NCBI GenBank assembly: GCA_013289665.1
Contig: JABCZN010000002.1
Location: forward strand, 428,653-492,652
Source: Acidobacteriota bacterium
GTDB lineage: Bacteria; Acidobacteriota; Terriglobia; Acidiferrales; UBA7541
Reading direction: 5' to 3'
Length of the DNA: 64,000 bases
This document shows positions 35,813 through 46,944 of this stretch, piece by piece (position 1 is the stretch's first letter; each line of letters begins with the position of its first letter). Below the pieces are notes generated by a model. The model saw only the letters and a program-made list of their open reading frames with translations. It ran no database searches and was not told where the DNA came from. The position numbers were made by a program, and so were the translations under genes.

Positions 35813-36760
35813 ATGTCAAAAATGACAGTGCCTTTTATGGTTGTTTTGCTGGCTCTCTCTGTGATGGCGGGACAGGGCGTGGCGTTCGCTCAATATGCGA
35901 ACAACGAGCAGGAGACGACGTTTGTGGCGGAGGTTCCACTGCTCAACTGTGACGGCGCACCCTGTATCGAGGCCCGAATTGGAGAAGGAAAGGCGGTCCG
36001 GTTGGTGATTGATACCGGCGACGCGGATAGCGTCTTGGATACGAAGTCGGCCGAGGCGGCAGGAATCCGACCGGCCGGGCTTGTGGCAGAGGGAATGCCG
36101 GGGTCGTTTCGAGCGAGAATTGCAGCGCTAGAGATCGGGGAACTGACACTGACGGGTGTTGACGTCACGGCGATGGACTTCACGGATTGGATCGCAAAGA
36201 ACCAGATGCCGCGTGTCGCAGGGACGTTGGCCTACACCGCTTTTAAAGACCGCATCCTGCAACTCGATTTTGCCGCGCACCAACTGCGAATTTCCGATGT
36301 CCTCAAGGGGCCAGTGGATTGCGGAAATATCTGTGCCAAGTATTCGTTGATCACGTTCGGGAAACAGGGGCCCCCAATTGTGGTGGCCGAGGGTTTTGAA
36401 ATCAACGGCAAGAAGGTGACCGCGCAGATCGACACCATGTACACAGGTTCGCTGCTGGTTTACAACGCATCGATTGACAAACTCGGGCTGCGTGAAGCTG
36501 CAAAAACGACAGAGACACGGCACTTCGCCTACACAGACGGCGGAGTGACGATGAAGGTGGCGCCGGCCAAGCGCGAAAGCTTTCGGGGAGTGCCACTGGG
36601 CGATGGGAAGCCGAAGGTGTATTTCCCAACGCCAGGGGTGCATGAGCCCGACGGGATGTTTGACGCGACGGTGGGATTGGAGCTCTTTGTGGATGCCATC
36701 GTGACGCTGGATCTTCACAACGGGAATGTTTTTCTGCAGAAGGACAAACGTGTGAGATGA
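35813..36760 (+). CDS. Secreted retropepsin-like aspartic protease
   Basis: A 315-residue exported protein. The signal peptide ends near residue 26 (GVAFAQ). Two retropepsin-like half-domains are seen: the first has VIDTGDADSVLD (catalytic DTG, about residue 67), the second QIDTMYTGSLL (about 210), where DTG has become DTM-YTG. A single active DTG may need dimerisation, as in retroviral enzymes, or the second site may be degenerate. Two CxxxxC pairs (NCDGAPC, DCGNIC) could form disulfides. Periplasmic or secreted processing activity is plausible; the substrate is unknown. Monocistronic. Confidence 0.8.
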   Translation: MSKMTVPFMVVLLALSVMAGQGVAFAQYANNEQETTFVAEVPLLNCDGAPCIEARIGEGKAVRLVIDTGDADSVLDTKSAEAAGIRPAGLVAEGMPGSFRARIAALEIGELTLTGVDVTAMDFTDWIAKNQMPRVAGTLAYTAFKDRILQLDFAAHQLRISDVLKGPVDCGNICAKYSLITFGKQGPPIVVAEGFEINGKKVTAQIDTMYTGSLLVYNASIDKLGLREAAKTTETRHFAYTDGGVTMKVAPAKRESFRGVPLGDGKPKVYFPTPGVHEPDGMFDATVGLELFVDAIVTLDLHNGNVFLQKDKRVR

Positions 36761-36809
36761 GGAAGACAAATTTGACGGCGTGAGCCCCCCGGGGAAGAAA
36801 ACCAATTTG

Positions 36810-37697
36810 CTAAGCCGGGGCAAGTGGGGAGGAAGCGTGGAGGTGCGAAAGGAGGGCGCGGCTACCGCGGTTTAGGGTGCGGCCGCGGAGGACTACGGCG
36901 GCGATGGTGCGTTCGGCCTGGGGGTCGGCGATGCGAACGAAGCGACAGGGCCTGGATTTGTCCAAGGCCATTTCGGGGACGAGCGAGACGCCCATTCCGG
37001 CGCCGACCATGGCGAGAAGGCTGGAGAGATGGCCGCTTTCGAAGACAACGCGGGGATCGAGGCGTGCGCGGTCGCAGGCCGCGACGGCGGTATCGCGGAA
37101 GCAGTGGCCATCACGGAGAAAGAGAAAAGGATCGCGGCGAAGATCGGCGAGTTGCAAGGAGGGGCGGCGCGCGAGTTTGTGCTTCTTGGGCAACGCTGCG
37201 AAGAGACGCTCACTGAAGAGCGGGTGGGCGTCGAATTCGTGGCCGCGGATCGGAAGAGCCAGGACGGCGAGGTCCACGGAACCGGCGCGGAGGCGCTCGA
37301 GGAGAACCGGCGTGATTTCTTCGGCGATGGTGAGATGCACTTTGGGAAATTTGCGGGAGAAGGTCGCGAGGCGCGACGCGAGCCAATAGGGAGCGATAGT
37401 GGGAATGGCGCCGATAACGACGGGGCCGGCTTCCGATTGCAGGCGCTCGGTGAGCTCGTTCTTGGCGCTGGAGAGTTCGTGGAGTACGGAGCGGGCGCGG
37501 GGGAGGAAGGCTTCGCCGAGATCGGTGAGGCGGACGGAGCGGCCGAGGCGATCAAAGAGGCGGCCGCCGAGTTCAGATTCGAGCTTGAGGATTTGCTGGG
37601 AGAGCGAGGGCTGCGAGACGTGGCATTTCTCCGCGGCCCGGGAGAACGAGCCCGTCTCGGCGACAGCGGAGAAGTAGCGGAGTTGGTGTAGTTCCAT
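36810..37697 (-). CDS. oxyR: Peroxide-sensing LysR regulator OxyR
   Basis: A 295-residue LysR-family activator. The start at ATG 37697 (MELHQLRYFSAVAETGSFSRAA) is set by the N-terminal winged helix; a longer frame upstream is not coding. The effector domain carries both redox cysteines in DGHCFRDTAVAAC, at residues 199 and 208, the same numbers as in E. coli OxyR. Oxidation by H2O2 to a disulfide should switch it on. It diverges from katG across a 294-bp gap that contains a four-part OxyR-type operator, so control of katG and of itself is strongly indicated. Confidence 0.95.
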   Translation of the reverse strand: MELHQLRYFSAVAETGSFSRAAEKCHVSQPSLSQQILKLESELGGRLFDRLGRSVRLTDLGEAFLPRARSVLHELSSAKNELTERLQSEAGPVVIGAIPTIAPYWLASRLATFSRKFPKVHLTIAEEITPVLLERLRAGSVDLAVLALPIRGHEFDAHPLFSERLFAALPKKHKLARRPSLQLADLRRDPFLFLRDGHCFRDTAVAACDRARLDPRVVFESGHLSSLLAMVGAGMGVSLVPEMALDKSRPCRFVRIADPQAERTIAAVVLRGRTLNRGSRALLSHLHASSPLAPA

Positions 37698-37804
37698 CGC
37701 GGAAGAAAGCAATCCGTAAGCGGTAAAACCATCCCTGCGTCGGTGAATTTCATCCGACTGCATAACAGCGAACAGATCGCAGCGATCAGGAGGCTGGAAT
37801 CTGC

Positions 37805-37841
37805 CATAGGCTGTGCCTATTGATTGTATCCGAACTAGATA
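37805..37841. promoter_or_regulatory. OxyR operator between oxyR and katG
   Basis: Four tetranucleotides spaced exactly 11 bp apart: ATAG (37805), CTAT (37816), ATCC (37827), ATAT (37838). The known OxyR motif is ATAG-N7-CTAT-N7-ATAG-N7-CTAT; the first two elements are perfect, the last two partial. The position, 108 bp from oxyR and 150 bp from katG, suits divergent control. Confidence 0.8.
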
Positions 37842-37976
37842 TTGGAGCAATGGGTAGGGGAAGCATAGTATAGGGCTTGAGTATGTCTGCTCCCTCCGCG
37901 ATGTGAGGCGGGCCAAGAGGTTGTATTCGATTTCAAGGGTGGATGATTTTTAAACTACGAATCGCGAAAAGAATAA

Positions 37977-40181
<2,205 letters not shown>

Positions 40182-40208
40182 GATCCGCGGAAGAAGAGAA
40201 CTGTCAGG

Positions 40209-40242
40209 AACGGGGGGGCTCTGAGGCTCGCCCCGTTTTTTC
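40209..40242 (+). terminator. Intrinsic terminator of katG
   Basis: AACGGGG...CCCCGTT with an inner GGGCTC/GAGGCTC region, followed by TTTTTT. Located 28 bp after the katG stop. Confidence 0.85.
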
Positions 40243-40388
40243 TTCCCCTCTAATTGAATAAGCTTTCTCCTAGTCCGCCATATTAATGCTCTTGAAAAGT
40301 AGTTCGGTGCCGACCTGATTCATGGGACGTGGCAGACTGAAGGCCTGTTTTCAGAATATCGGGGAAGTTCGAGTAGAATGCTTGAGCT

Positions 40389-41786
40389 ATGGCTAAACTT
40401 ACATTTTTGGGTGCGGCGGGTTGCGTTACGGGATCGAAGTATCTGGTGGCGGCGGCAGGCAAGAAGCTGCTGATTGATTGCGGGTTGTTTCAGGGATTGG
40501 ATGAGCTGAAGCAGCGCAACTGGAATCCGCTGCCGGTGGATCCGAAGACGATCGATTACCTGGTGCTGACGCACGCGCACCTGGACCACACGGGATGGCT
40601 GCCGGTGCTGGTGCGGGACGGCTATCGCCAACCGATTTATGCGAATCCGGCGACGATTGAGTTGACGAACCTGTTGCTGAAGGATTCGGGGCACCTGCAG
40701 GAAGAAGAGACGCAGAACGCCATCAAGAATAAATGGAGCAAACATCCAGACCCGCGCGCGCTGTATACCTCGGCTGACGTGGAGCCGGTGCTGGTGCAGT
40801 TGAAGCCGATGGCGCGGCGCGGCGGATTTGATCTGTCGCCGGAGTTTCATTTCGAGTCGTACGATGCGGGACATATTCTGGGATCGTCGAGCCTGGAATT
40901 AACAATCAAGGAAAATGGGAAAAAGTTGGTGGTGGTTTTCTCGGGAGACGTGGGCCGCTACGACCAGCCGATCCTGAACGATCCCGTGTCGCCGGCGGCA
41001 AAACAGATTGACACCCTGCTTTCTGAATCGACATATGGCGACCGGGAACACCCGGCGGGCGATCCGTTGCAATTGTTGGCAGATATCGTGAACCGCGTAG
41101 TGAAGCGCGGCGGGTCCATCGTGATTCCGGCGTTTGCGATCGGGCGGACGCAGACGTTTATGTACTACCTGCGGCAACTCGAGGATTTGCAGAAAATCCC
41201 GAAAGTGCCGGTGTATGTGGACAGCCCGATGGCGCTGAGCGCGACGGATTTGTATTTGAAGTACAAGGAAGATCACGACGTGGAATTTACGCGGGACGAA
41301 CAGGGCGGTGGCGATCCGCTGGATGTGCACACCTTTCACCTGGCGCGCAGCGTGGCGGAATCTAAAGCCATCAATGATGTGAAGACGCCATGCATCATCA
41401 TTTCGGCGAGCGGGATGGTGACGGGCGGGCGCGTGCTGCACCATCTGGCTCAGCGGCTGGGCGATGCGCGAAATTGCGTGATCCTTGGAGGATTTCAGGC
41501 GGAGGGCACGCGGGGGCGGGCGCTGCAGGACGGGGCGAAGACGCTGAATTTGTACGGGCAGGCGGTGCCTGTGCGGGCCGAGATCGTGGAGATGGGACAG
41601 TTTTCCGCGCATGCGGGAAAGAGCGAGCTGCTGCGCTGGCTCGGCGGATTGCAGACCGCGCCGAAACAGGTGTACCTGACGCATGGTGAGCCGGCGGCGG
41701 CGCAGGCGTTGCAGCAGGCGATTACAGGGAAGTTCAAGTGGAAGGCGGCGGTGGCGCGGTATCTGGACAGTGTGGAGATCGGGTGA
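40389..41786 (+). CDS. Beta-CASP metallo-beta-lactamase RNA hydrolase
   Basis: A 465-residue RNA-processing nuclease candidate of the CPSF/TTHA0252 branch. The metallo-beta-lactamase core has HAHLDH (residues 63-68), the GHILGSSS motif with its His, and SGDVGR. The beta-CASP cap follows (PAFAIGRTQ, DSPMALSATDLY, IISASGMVTGGR). The C-terminal RMMBL segment has FSAHAGKSELLRWL and LTHGEPAAA with the last zinc ligands. Members cut single-stranded RNA, endo- or exonucleolytically. Cytoplasmic, monocistronic, 207 bp after katG. Confidence 0.92.
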   Translation: MAKLTFLGAAGCVTGSKYLVAAAGKKLLIDCGLFQGLDELKQRNWNPLPVDPKTIDYLVLTHAHLDHTGWLPVLVRDGYRQPIYANPATIELTNLLLKDSGHLQEEETQNAIKNKWSKHPDPRALYTSADVEPVLVQLKPMARRGGFDLSPEFHFESYDAGHILGSSSLELTIKENGKKLVVVFSGDVGRYDQPILNDPVSPAAKQIDTLLSESTYGDREHPAGDPLQLLADIVNRVVKRGGSIVIPAFAIGRTQTFMYYLRQLEDLQKIPKVPVYVDSPMALSATDLYLKYKEDHDVEFTRDEQGGGDPLDVHTFHLARSVAESKAINDVKTPCIIISASGMVTGGRVLHHLAQRLGDARNCVILGGFQAEGTRGRALQDGAKTLNLYGQAVPVRAEIVEMGQFSAHAGKSELLRWLGGLQTAPKQVYLTHGEPAAAQALQQAITGKFKWKAAVARYLDSVEIG

Positions 41787-42195
41787 AGACTACCAAATTC
41801 GGGAGAATTGGCCCGCCGGCGTTAGGCCCAATCGGCGGCAATTCACGTGACAAAAAAGAGACATTAAATCTTTCGGGAACTTAGAAACATTTAGAGGGGA
41901 ATGTTCGTCTATACGAGCAAGACCACTCGCGGGGTAGGAGACTGACCACCACAGGGCAACCGACCAACAGTCTTCTACCCCTTTCCTCATCTATTGGGTT
42001 TACAAGGACTTAACTTGCTCAAACGTGGCGTGCTGTACTGGCCTTGTTTAGGCAAATTAGGGCAGTCTTCCCTGCCCCATTTTCCTAATTTGCTGGAATG
42101 GACCGCTGCGTCTGCCAGTTCGATCAACGATTCGTCCACGGAATTCTCGGGCCGCAGGCGCTGAAAACAAACGGAACTAGATAAGAATCGCTGTT
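41787..42195. other. Intergenic region with two large hairpins
   Basis: 409 bp with no supported gene. A stem bounded by GAATTG (41805) and CAATTC (41839), with an inner GCCG/CGGC, may terminate the beta-CASP gene. A perfect 10-bp inverted repeat GCAAATTAGG / CCTAATTTGC (42052-42061, 42084-42093) encloses a second small hairpin (GGCAG...CTGCC). Confidence 0.5.
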
Positions 42196-43042
42196 TCATT
42201 CTCGAACGGCATTTACTTGGTTAGCCACATCCGGTCGCGGGTCCGCATCGCGGGAAACAATCCTGAAACCAGCCCGCTTAATGGCTTCTTGAACGAGCTG
42301 TTTGGTTCGGAAAAATTCGCCTTCACCATTGTCAGCGCGGAAGTCATGACAGGAGATGCACAGCGCTCGCGTGATTCTGAGCGTCTCCTCCATTCCCCGT
42401 ATGGCCAGCGCTTCGGCACCCTTGATGTTCATCTTCAAAAAATCGACGCGTTTTACACCCTGCCGCTGCACCAATTCGTCGAGACTAAGGCCCGGGACTC
42501 AAATTGAGTCCTTCGCATCAATGGTTACGATTCGGTTCGCTTGCCATCCTCGCTGGGTTTCAATGGCCACGGGCCTTGTGGCATCAATGATCGCGAAGTT
42601 CGTTGCCGTCACATTGTGGAGAAGGTTCAACTGGCAGAAGAGGTGGAGGCAACGAAACGTGATGGGATGCGCCTCGATGGAGTGCACCTTACCTGTGGGT
42701 CCCACCGCTTTGGAAGAAATGACTGTGTCTTCGCCTTTGCCCGCTCCCGCGTCGATAATCAGGTCACCAGGACGGGGTTTATACGCGTGGAACCAACAGT
42801 CGCCTGCATTCATGATCACATTCCAGCTCATTCGCCCACGTGGGAAAAATCGAAAAGTGATAGCCCAACCTTGGGGAATCAACAAATGTGACATCTTTTT
42901 CCTGGTGCATCCACATCCCGTTGCGGAAGTACACCCGCACGCCAGGAGCGTACCTTCGCGCCAGGCGGTTGATAACAGCGCCCAGAACGCTTCGTCCGCC
43001 CGGTCTGTCGAGAGCGCGAATCAGCAGACGTCGGTAGCTCAT
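42196..43042 (-). pseudogene. FkbM-type methyltransferase, frameshifted and nonsense-mutated
   Basis: A SAM-dependent methyltransferase of the FkbM group, which O-methylates sugars or glycolipids. The N-terminal part (MSYRRLLIRAL...) is in one frame to about 42840. The catalytic part (PGDLIIDAGAGKGEDT, the SAM glycine motif; VHSIEAHPITF) is in another, so a frameshift lies near 42815-42840. An in-frame TGA at 42499-42501 then separates it from the conserved C-terminal VDFLKMNIKGAEALAIRGM. Two independent lesions mean the gene is inactive unless sequencing errors are responsible. A selenocysteine reading is unlikely. Confidence 0.78.
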
Positions 43043-43151
43043 GGTTGTTGCTTTCCCTGCCGGCCAAGGCTCCAGGATTATAGGCTAGTGGCGGGGAGTC
43101 TCTTGCCCCTTTCCTCCAACAAAGATCACATTTAAAAGGGTTTGATAGCGA

Positions 43152-43451
43152 TCAACTGGATTGCGCGGTGAGCACCGCGCGTTTGGTGGTGGTGTCGCGC
43201 GACATCGGCGGAATCTCTTCCAGTTGCAGGCTGGCCGCGAACATTGGCGCGACGCGACCCCAGCGGTTGAGTTCAGATCGCGCGCGAAGGAATTTAATTT
43301 CCTGTCGCAGGGAGACGTCGAGGGATTCCTGCTCGATCGGCTCGGTGACGATGAGTGTGCAGAAGAAGGTGCGGGAGACGGTTAGGGAGATGTCGAGGGG
43401 TGCGCCAACGCCGTTCGATTCGAGGCGGGCGCCGGGGGGATGAGAGAGAAT
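43152..43451 (-). pseudogene. Small acidobacterial-type protein with probable internal deletion
   Basis: A frame reading GVGAPLDISLTVSRTFFCTLIV, EQESLDVSLRQ and KFLRARSELNRWG. I recall a short lineage-type family with EQESLDVS, then a middle block, then a LRAKWxVNRWG ending; here the middle block seems to be missing. There is no clear start codon. The function is unknown, and the family recollection should be checked. Confidence 0.35.
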
Positions 43452-43694
43452 TTGTGAGGGACGATTTGCTTTTCTTTCCCGATGAGCGGAGTTTAGCGCA
43501 GCTGAAATCGTTGTCGGGTTGAGATGCGGGCAGAGAAAGTCGTGAAAGGACCCGGGACAAACCCGCATCCTGAAAAGCGCAGGGTGCGGCACCCGGCTGC
43601 GCTTCGTGTGCATCCAGGGAAAAGCAGATCGTGGGCCCGTTTGCCTACTCGAGGTTCTTGCAGCAGCAAGCAGCCCTAGGGGGATATTTGACGA

Positions 43695-45338
43695 TCACTG
43701 AAGGCGCCAGGGGGAACGCTCGGGCCAGTGGCGCATGGCTTCGGTTGCCCAGGCGGTGGTTTTGTCGGTGTGGCAGGTGGTGCACGGATTGGGGATTTTG
43801 TATTTGTCGGTCATGTCTGGCGTGATGAAGGCGAACGTATGGGAGCGAACTTTCACGTCGGCGATGGTGGTGGCGATTTTTGGCATATGGCAGGCGATGC
43901 AACTGCTGCCGGTGGAGCCTTTCTTGTGATGCGTGTGTTCTTCGAGAGTTGCGGTGCGCGGGCCATTGAGGGATAGCGGGCTGTGGCAATCGATGCAGAT
44001 TTGATCGCCGGGCTTTATTAGTTGTGCGTAATTGTCTGTGCCGTGCACATCGTGGCAACTGAAACAGGTGACGCCGCGGCGGTACATCACGCTTTGCACA
44101 AAGTCGTTGCCCTGCATGCGATTTTTGTGGGCGGTGCCGTCGGGGAAATGCGTGAAGGTGGTCTCGCCTAGCTTGTGTTCCTCTAGCTGCCAATAATCCT
44201 CGAGATTTGAGCCTGCCTGGTAGCCGACGGGCCAGTCGTAATATTTTCCTTCGATAGGAACGGTGAGCGGGCGGCCCTGGGAATGGCACTGGATGCAGGT
44301 GTCGCTGGCCTGGACGTAGTCCATGTGCGCGGGATTTGAAATATTTGCGCGCATCGGGTGCGCCACATGCTCGCTGCCGGGGCCATGACATTTTTCACAG
44401 CCAACGTTCCATTCGGCAACTTGTTTGGTGTGGATGTCATAGCCGACGGAGTGGCAGCCATCGCAGGTGGGGCCGGTTGGGCGCTGCATGTTGTCGGGAG
44501 GATAGAAAGGCACCCACCAATCGGCGCCGTTCGGAACGAAATAGGGACGCCAGACTTTGTTGGTGACATCCCACTGCGCGGGTTCGGGATAATAGTCGTC
44601 GCCGATTTTGGTGAAATAGCGCTGCTTCCAGAGGCTGCCGTAGACGAGGGCAACCTGGTCTTTGGTGAACTTGGCGATTTTGTTTGTGGAGAGGTCGGGG
44701 ATGATGACGTTCGGAGATTCGCGCGGATCGCGCACGACGTTGGCCATGGGCGTTTTGCGCCAGTGCTCGTAGATTTGCGCGTGACACTTCTGGCAGGAGG
44801 CGGAGCCGGTGTAGTGAGCCGCGCTGATCGCGGCGGCTTGTTGGGTACGCTCTTCGCTGGTTAGGTTGCGCAGGCTGCGGATATAGAGGACCAGCTTCCA
44901 ACTGTCGTCGGACTGCTCGTCGTGGGGCTTGGCCCAGCCGGGCATACCGGTGAGCGGAACGCCGCTGCGGATGATGAAGCGGAGCTGGCCGTCGGTGAGA
45001 TTTTGCGTCTGCCGTGCGCGCAGGTCCGGGACTCTCGGATAGAGATTGCGGCCAACGTTGGTTTGGCCGGTGCCGTCCGAGGCGTGACAAACGGCGCAAC
45101 GAGCGAAATAGCTTTCGCGCGCGTCTTTCAAAACATCAGGAGTGGGCTTCCAGGGGTTGGGTTCAAGTCCCGCCTTCCGCGGGATGGCGAAATTGCGCGC
45201 GGCCCGGGCGACGATGGTTTCCAGGCGGGAAGGCTCGGCTGCGGTGGTGAAACCGTAGAACAGGATGCGCGCGGCGAAATAGCCCGCGACTACAAGCACC
45301 GCGGTTACCAGCAGGAGAACAATACTCCGGAATTTCAT
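43695..45338 (-). CDS. Nonaheme cytochrome c, membrane-anchored
   Basis: A 547-residue multiheme cytochrome with an uncleaved N-terminal anchor (residues 4-28). There are nine CxxCH sites, starting at residues 81, 182, 292, 314, 348, 425, 448, 480 and 519. The first lies in a class I cytochrome c domain (about 70-157, ending with a Met-bearing GMPGW loop). The other eight form a cytochrome c554-like octaheme module. The protein should act as an extracytoplasmic electron carrier or reductase. No quinol oxidase, nitrite or sulfur gene is adjacent, so donor and acceptor are unknown. Confidence 0.92.
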   Translation of the reverse strand: MKFRSIVLLLVTAVLVVAGYFAARILFYGFTTAAEPSRLETIVARAARNFAIPRKAGLEPNPWKPTPDVLKDARESYFARCAVCHASDGTGQTNVGRNLYPRVPDLRARQTQNLTDGQLRFIIRSGVPLTGMPGWAKPHDEQSDDSWKLVLYIRSLRNLTSEERTQQAAAISAAHYTGSASCQKCHAQIYEHWRKTPMANVVRDPRESPNVIIPDLSTNKIAKFTKDQVALVYGSLWKQRYFTKIGDDYYPEPAQWDVTNKVWRPYFVPNGADWWVPFYPPDNMQRPTGPTCDGCHSVGYDIHTKQVAEWNVGCEKCHGPGSEHVAHPMRANISNPAHMDYVQASDTCIQCHSQGRPLTVPIEGKYYDWPVGYQAGSNLEDYWQLEEHKLGETTFTHFPDGTAHKNRMQGNDFVQSVMYRRGVTCFSCHDVHGTDNYAQLIKPGDQICIDCHSPLSLNGPRTATLEEHTHHKKGSTGSSCIACHMPKIATTIADVKVRSHTFAFITPDMTDKYKIPNPCTTCHTDKTTAWATEAMRHWPERSPWRLQ

Positions 45339-45527
45339 GCCGAGTCCCTTTCGCGACAGCGCACATTTGATGCCACCGCGCGGAAGGGTGGACGCAAGAA
45401 TCAGAATAACATTCGAGGGGAAAATGCCAAGTAGCGGAACCGTCGGATGAGCTGGAATTTACAGTATGGAGATCTGATGGTGACTTCGACCTGCTTGTGA
45501 TCAGCCTCGATCGGTAAAGCTTGTCCC

Positions 45528-46760
45528 TTAGGCATGCAAGTTGGCGAGGCGGGCTTCGGCGGCGGCTAGGGTATCCTCTTTTTTGCAGAAGGTGAAGCGG
45601 ACCTGGGAGGCGCCGTCCTGGGCGTTGTTGTAAAAGCTGGAGCCGGGGACGCAGGCTACGCCGATTTTTTCGACGAGATATTTGGCGAAGGAGACGTCGC
45701 GCGATTCGGCAGGATATTTTGCTTCGTCGAAATGGAAGCGGGAGATGTCGGTCATGATGTAGTAGGCGCCGCGGGGCTTGTAGACGGTAAAGCCGGAGGC
45801 GGTTAGGATTTTTAGCAGTCGTTCGCGCTTGGTCGCGTAGGTGGCGGCGAGTTTGTCGTAGTAGGACTGCGGCGATTTGAGCGCGAGGGCGCCGGCTTGC
45901 TGCAGGGGAGCGGCGGCGCCGACGGTCAGGAAGTCGTGGACCTTGCGGATGGCTTGCGTGGTGTCGCGAGGAGCGAGGGCCCAGCCAACGCGCCAGCCGG
46001 TGACGCTGTAGGTTTTGGACATGCCGTTGATGACGATGGTGCGGTCGCGCATGCCGTCGATGCGGGCCATCGAGATGTGCTCGGTCGCGTCGTAGAGGAT
46101 GTGCTCGTAAATTTCGTCGGTGATGCAGAAGGCGTTCCAGCGGACGCAGAGATCGCGGATGAATTCGAGTTCCTGCCGCGTGAAGACTTTCCCCGTGGGG
46201 TTGTTCGGCGTGTTGAGGATGATGGCCTTGGTGTGCGGGCCAAAGGCAGCGGCCAATTCCCTTTCGTCAAACGACCAGTTGGAATTTTCGTTGGCCGGAG
46301 GGCGCATTTTGACGAAACGCGGCGTGGCGCCGGAGAGGATCGCGTCGGGACCGTAGTTTTCGTAGAAGGGTTCGAAGACGACGATTTCGTCGCCGGGATT
46401 GATGATGGCCATCATGGCGGACATCATGGCTTCGGTCGAGCCGCAGCAGATGGTGATTTCGCGCTCCGGGTCGTAGGCGACGTGCTGGGTGCGGGCGAAT
46501 TTCTCGACGGCGGCGTCGCGCAGCGGCTTGGCGCCCCAGGTGATGGCGTATTGATTGATGTCGTCGGAGATGGCCTGGCGGGCAGCTTCCTTGATTTCCG
46601 CGGGAGCGGCGAAATCGGGAAAACCCTGCGAAAGATTGACGGCGTTGTGCTTCATGGCCAGGCGGGTCATTTCGCGGATTACGGATTCAGTGAACTGCTC
46701 GGCTTTGGCGGAGAGCATGCGGCGGGCGATTTGGGTCATGTTGGCTTCCGGAGCGGACAT
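45528..46760 (-). CDS. Class I PLP-dependent aminotransferase
   Basis: A 410-residue fold-type I aminotransferase of the aspartate/kynurenine group. Motifs seen are QGFPDFAAP at the N-terminus, NTPNNPTGK, DEIYEHILYD, the Schiff-base Lys in GMSKTYSVTGWRVGW and the Arg near the C-terminus in SQVRFTFCK. The exact amino donor is not deducible; relatives act on aspartate, aromatic amino acids or kynurenine. Cytoplasmic, monocistronic. The ATG at 46739 (MTQIARRM) is an alternative start. Confidence 0.9.
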   Translation of the reverse strand: MSAPEANMTQIARRMLSAKAEQFTESVIREMTRLAMKHNAVNLSQGFPDFAAPAEIKEAARQAISDDINQYAITWGAKPLRDAAVEKFARTQHVAYDPEREITICCGSTEAMMSAMMAIINPGDEIVVFEPFYENYGPDAILSGATPRFVKMRPPANENSNWSFDERELAAAFGPHTKAIILNTPNNPTGKVFTRQELEFIRDLCVRWNAFCITDEIYEHILYDATEHISMARIDGMRDRTIVINGMSKTYSVTGWRVGWALAPRDTTQAIRKVHDFLTVGAAAPLQQAGALALKSPQSYYDKLAATYATKRERLLKILTASGFTVYKPRGAYYIMTDISRFHFDEAKYPAESRDVSFAKYLVEKIGVACVPGSSFYNNAQDGASQVRFTFCKKEDTLAAAEARLANLHA

Positions 46761-46944
46761 TGGGAGATTGTAGCAAATGAGCGGAGATTGTTTCGCGGCC
46801 CGCGGGGTTAGATCGGGTGGGAAAGAGGATTAACGCAGCGGACGCTGAGGCGCTGAGTTCAGAGAGAAGAGGAAGTGCAGCGCCTCTTTGGCTTCGCTCA
46901 GGGCAGGCAGGAATCGCTGTGCCCCAGAGACAAGAGTGCGAGGG

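Noticed and set aside
42499..42501. TGA as selenocysteine in the FkbM gene
   Set aside because: No SECIS-like hairpin is evident just downstream, the family does not use a redox residue there, and the gene also has a frameshift.
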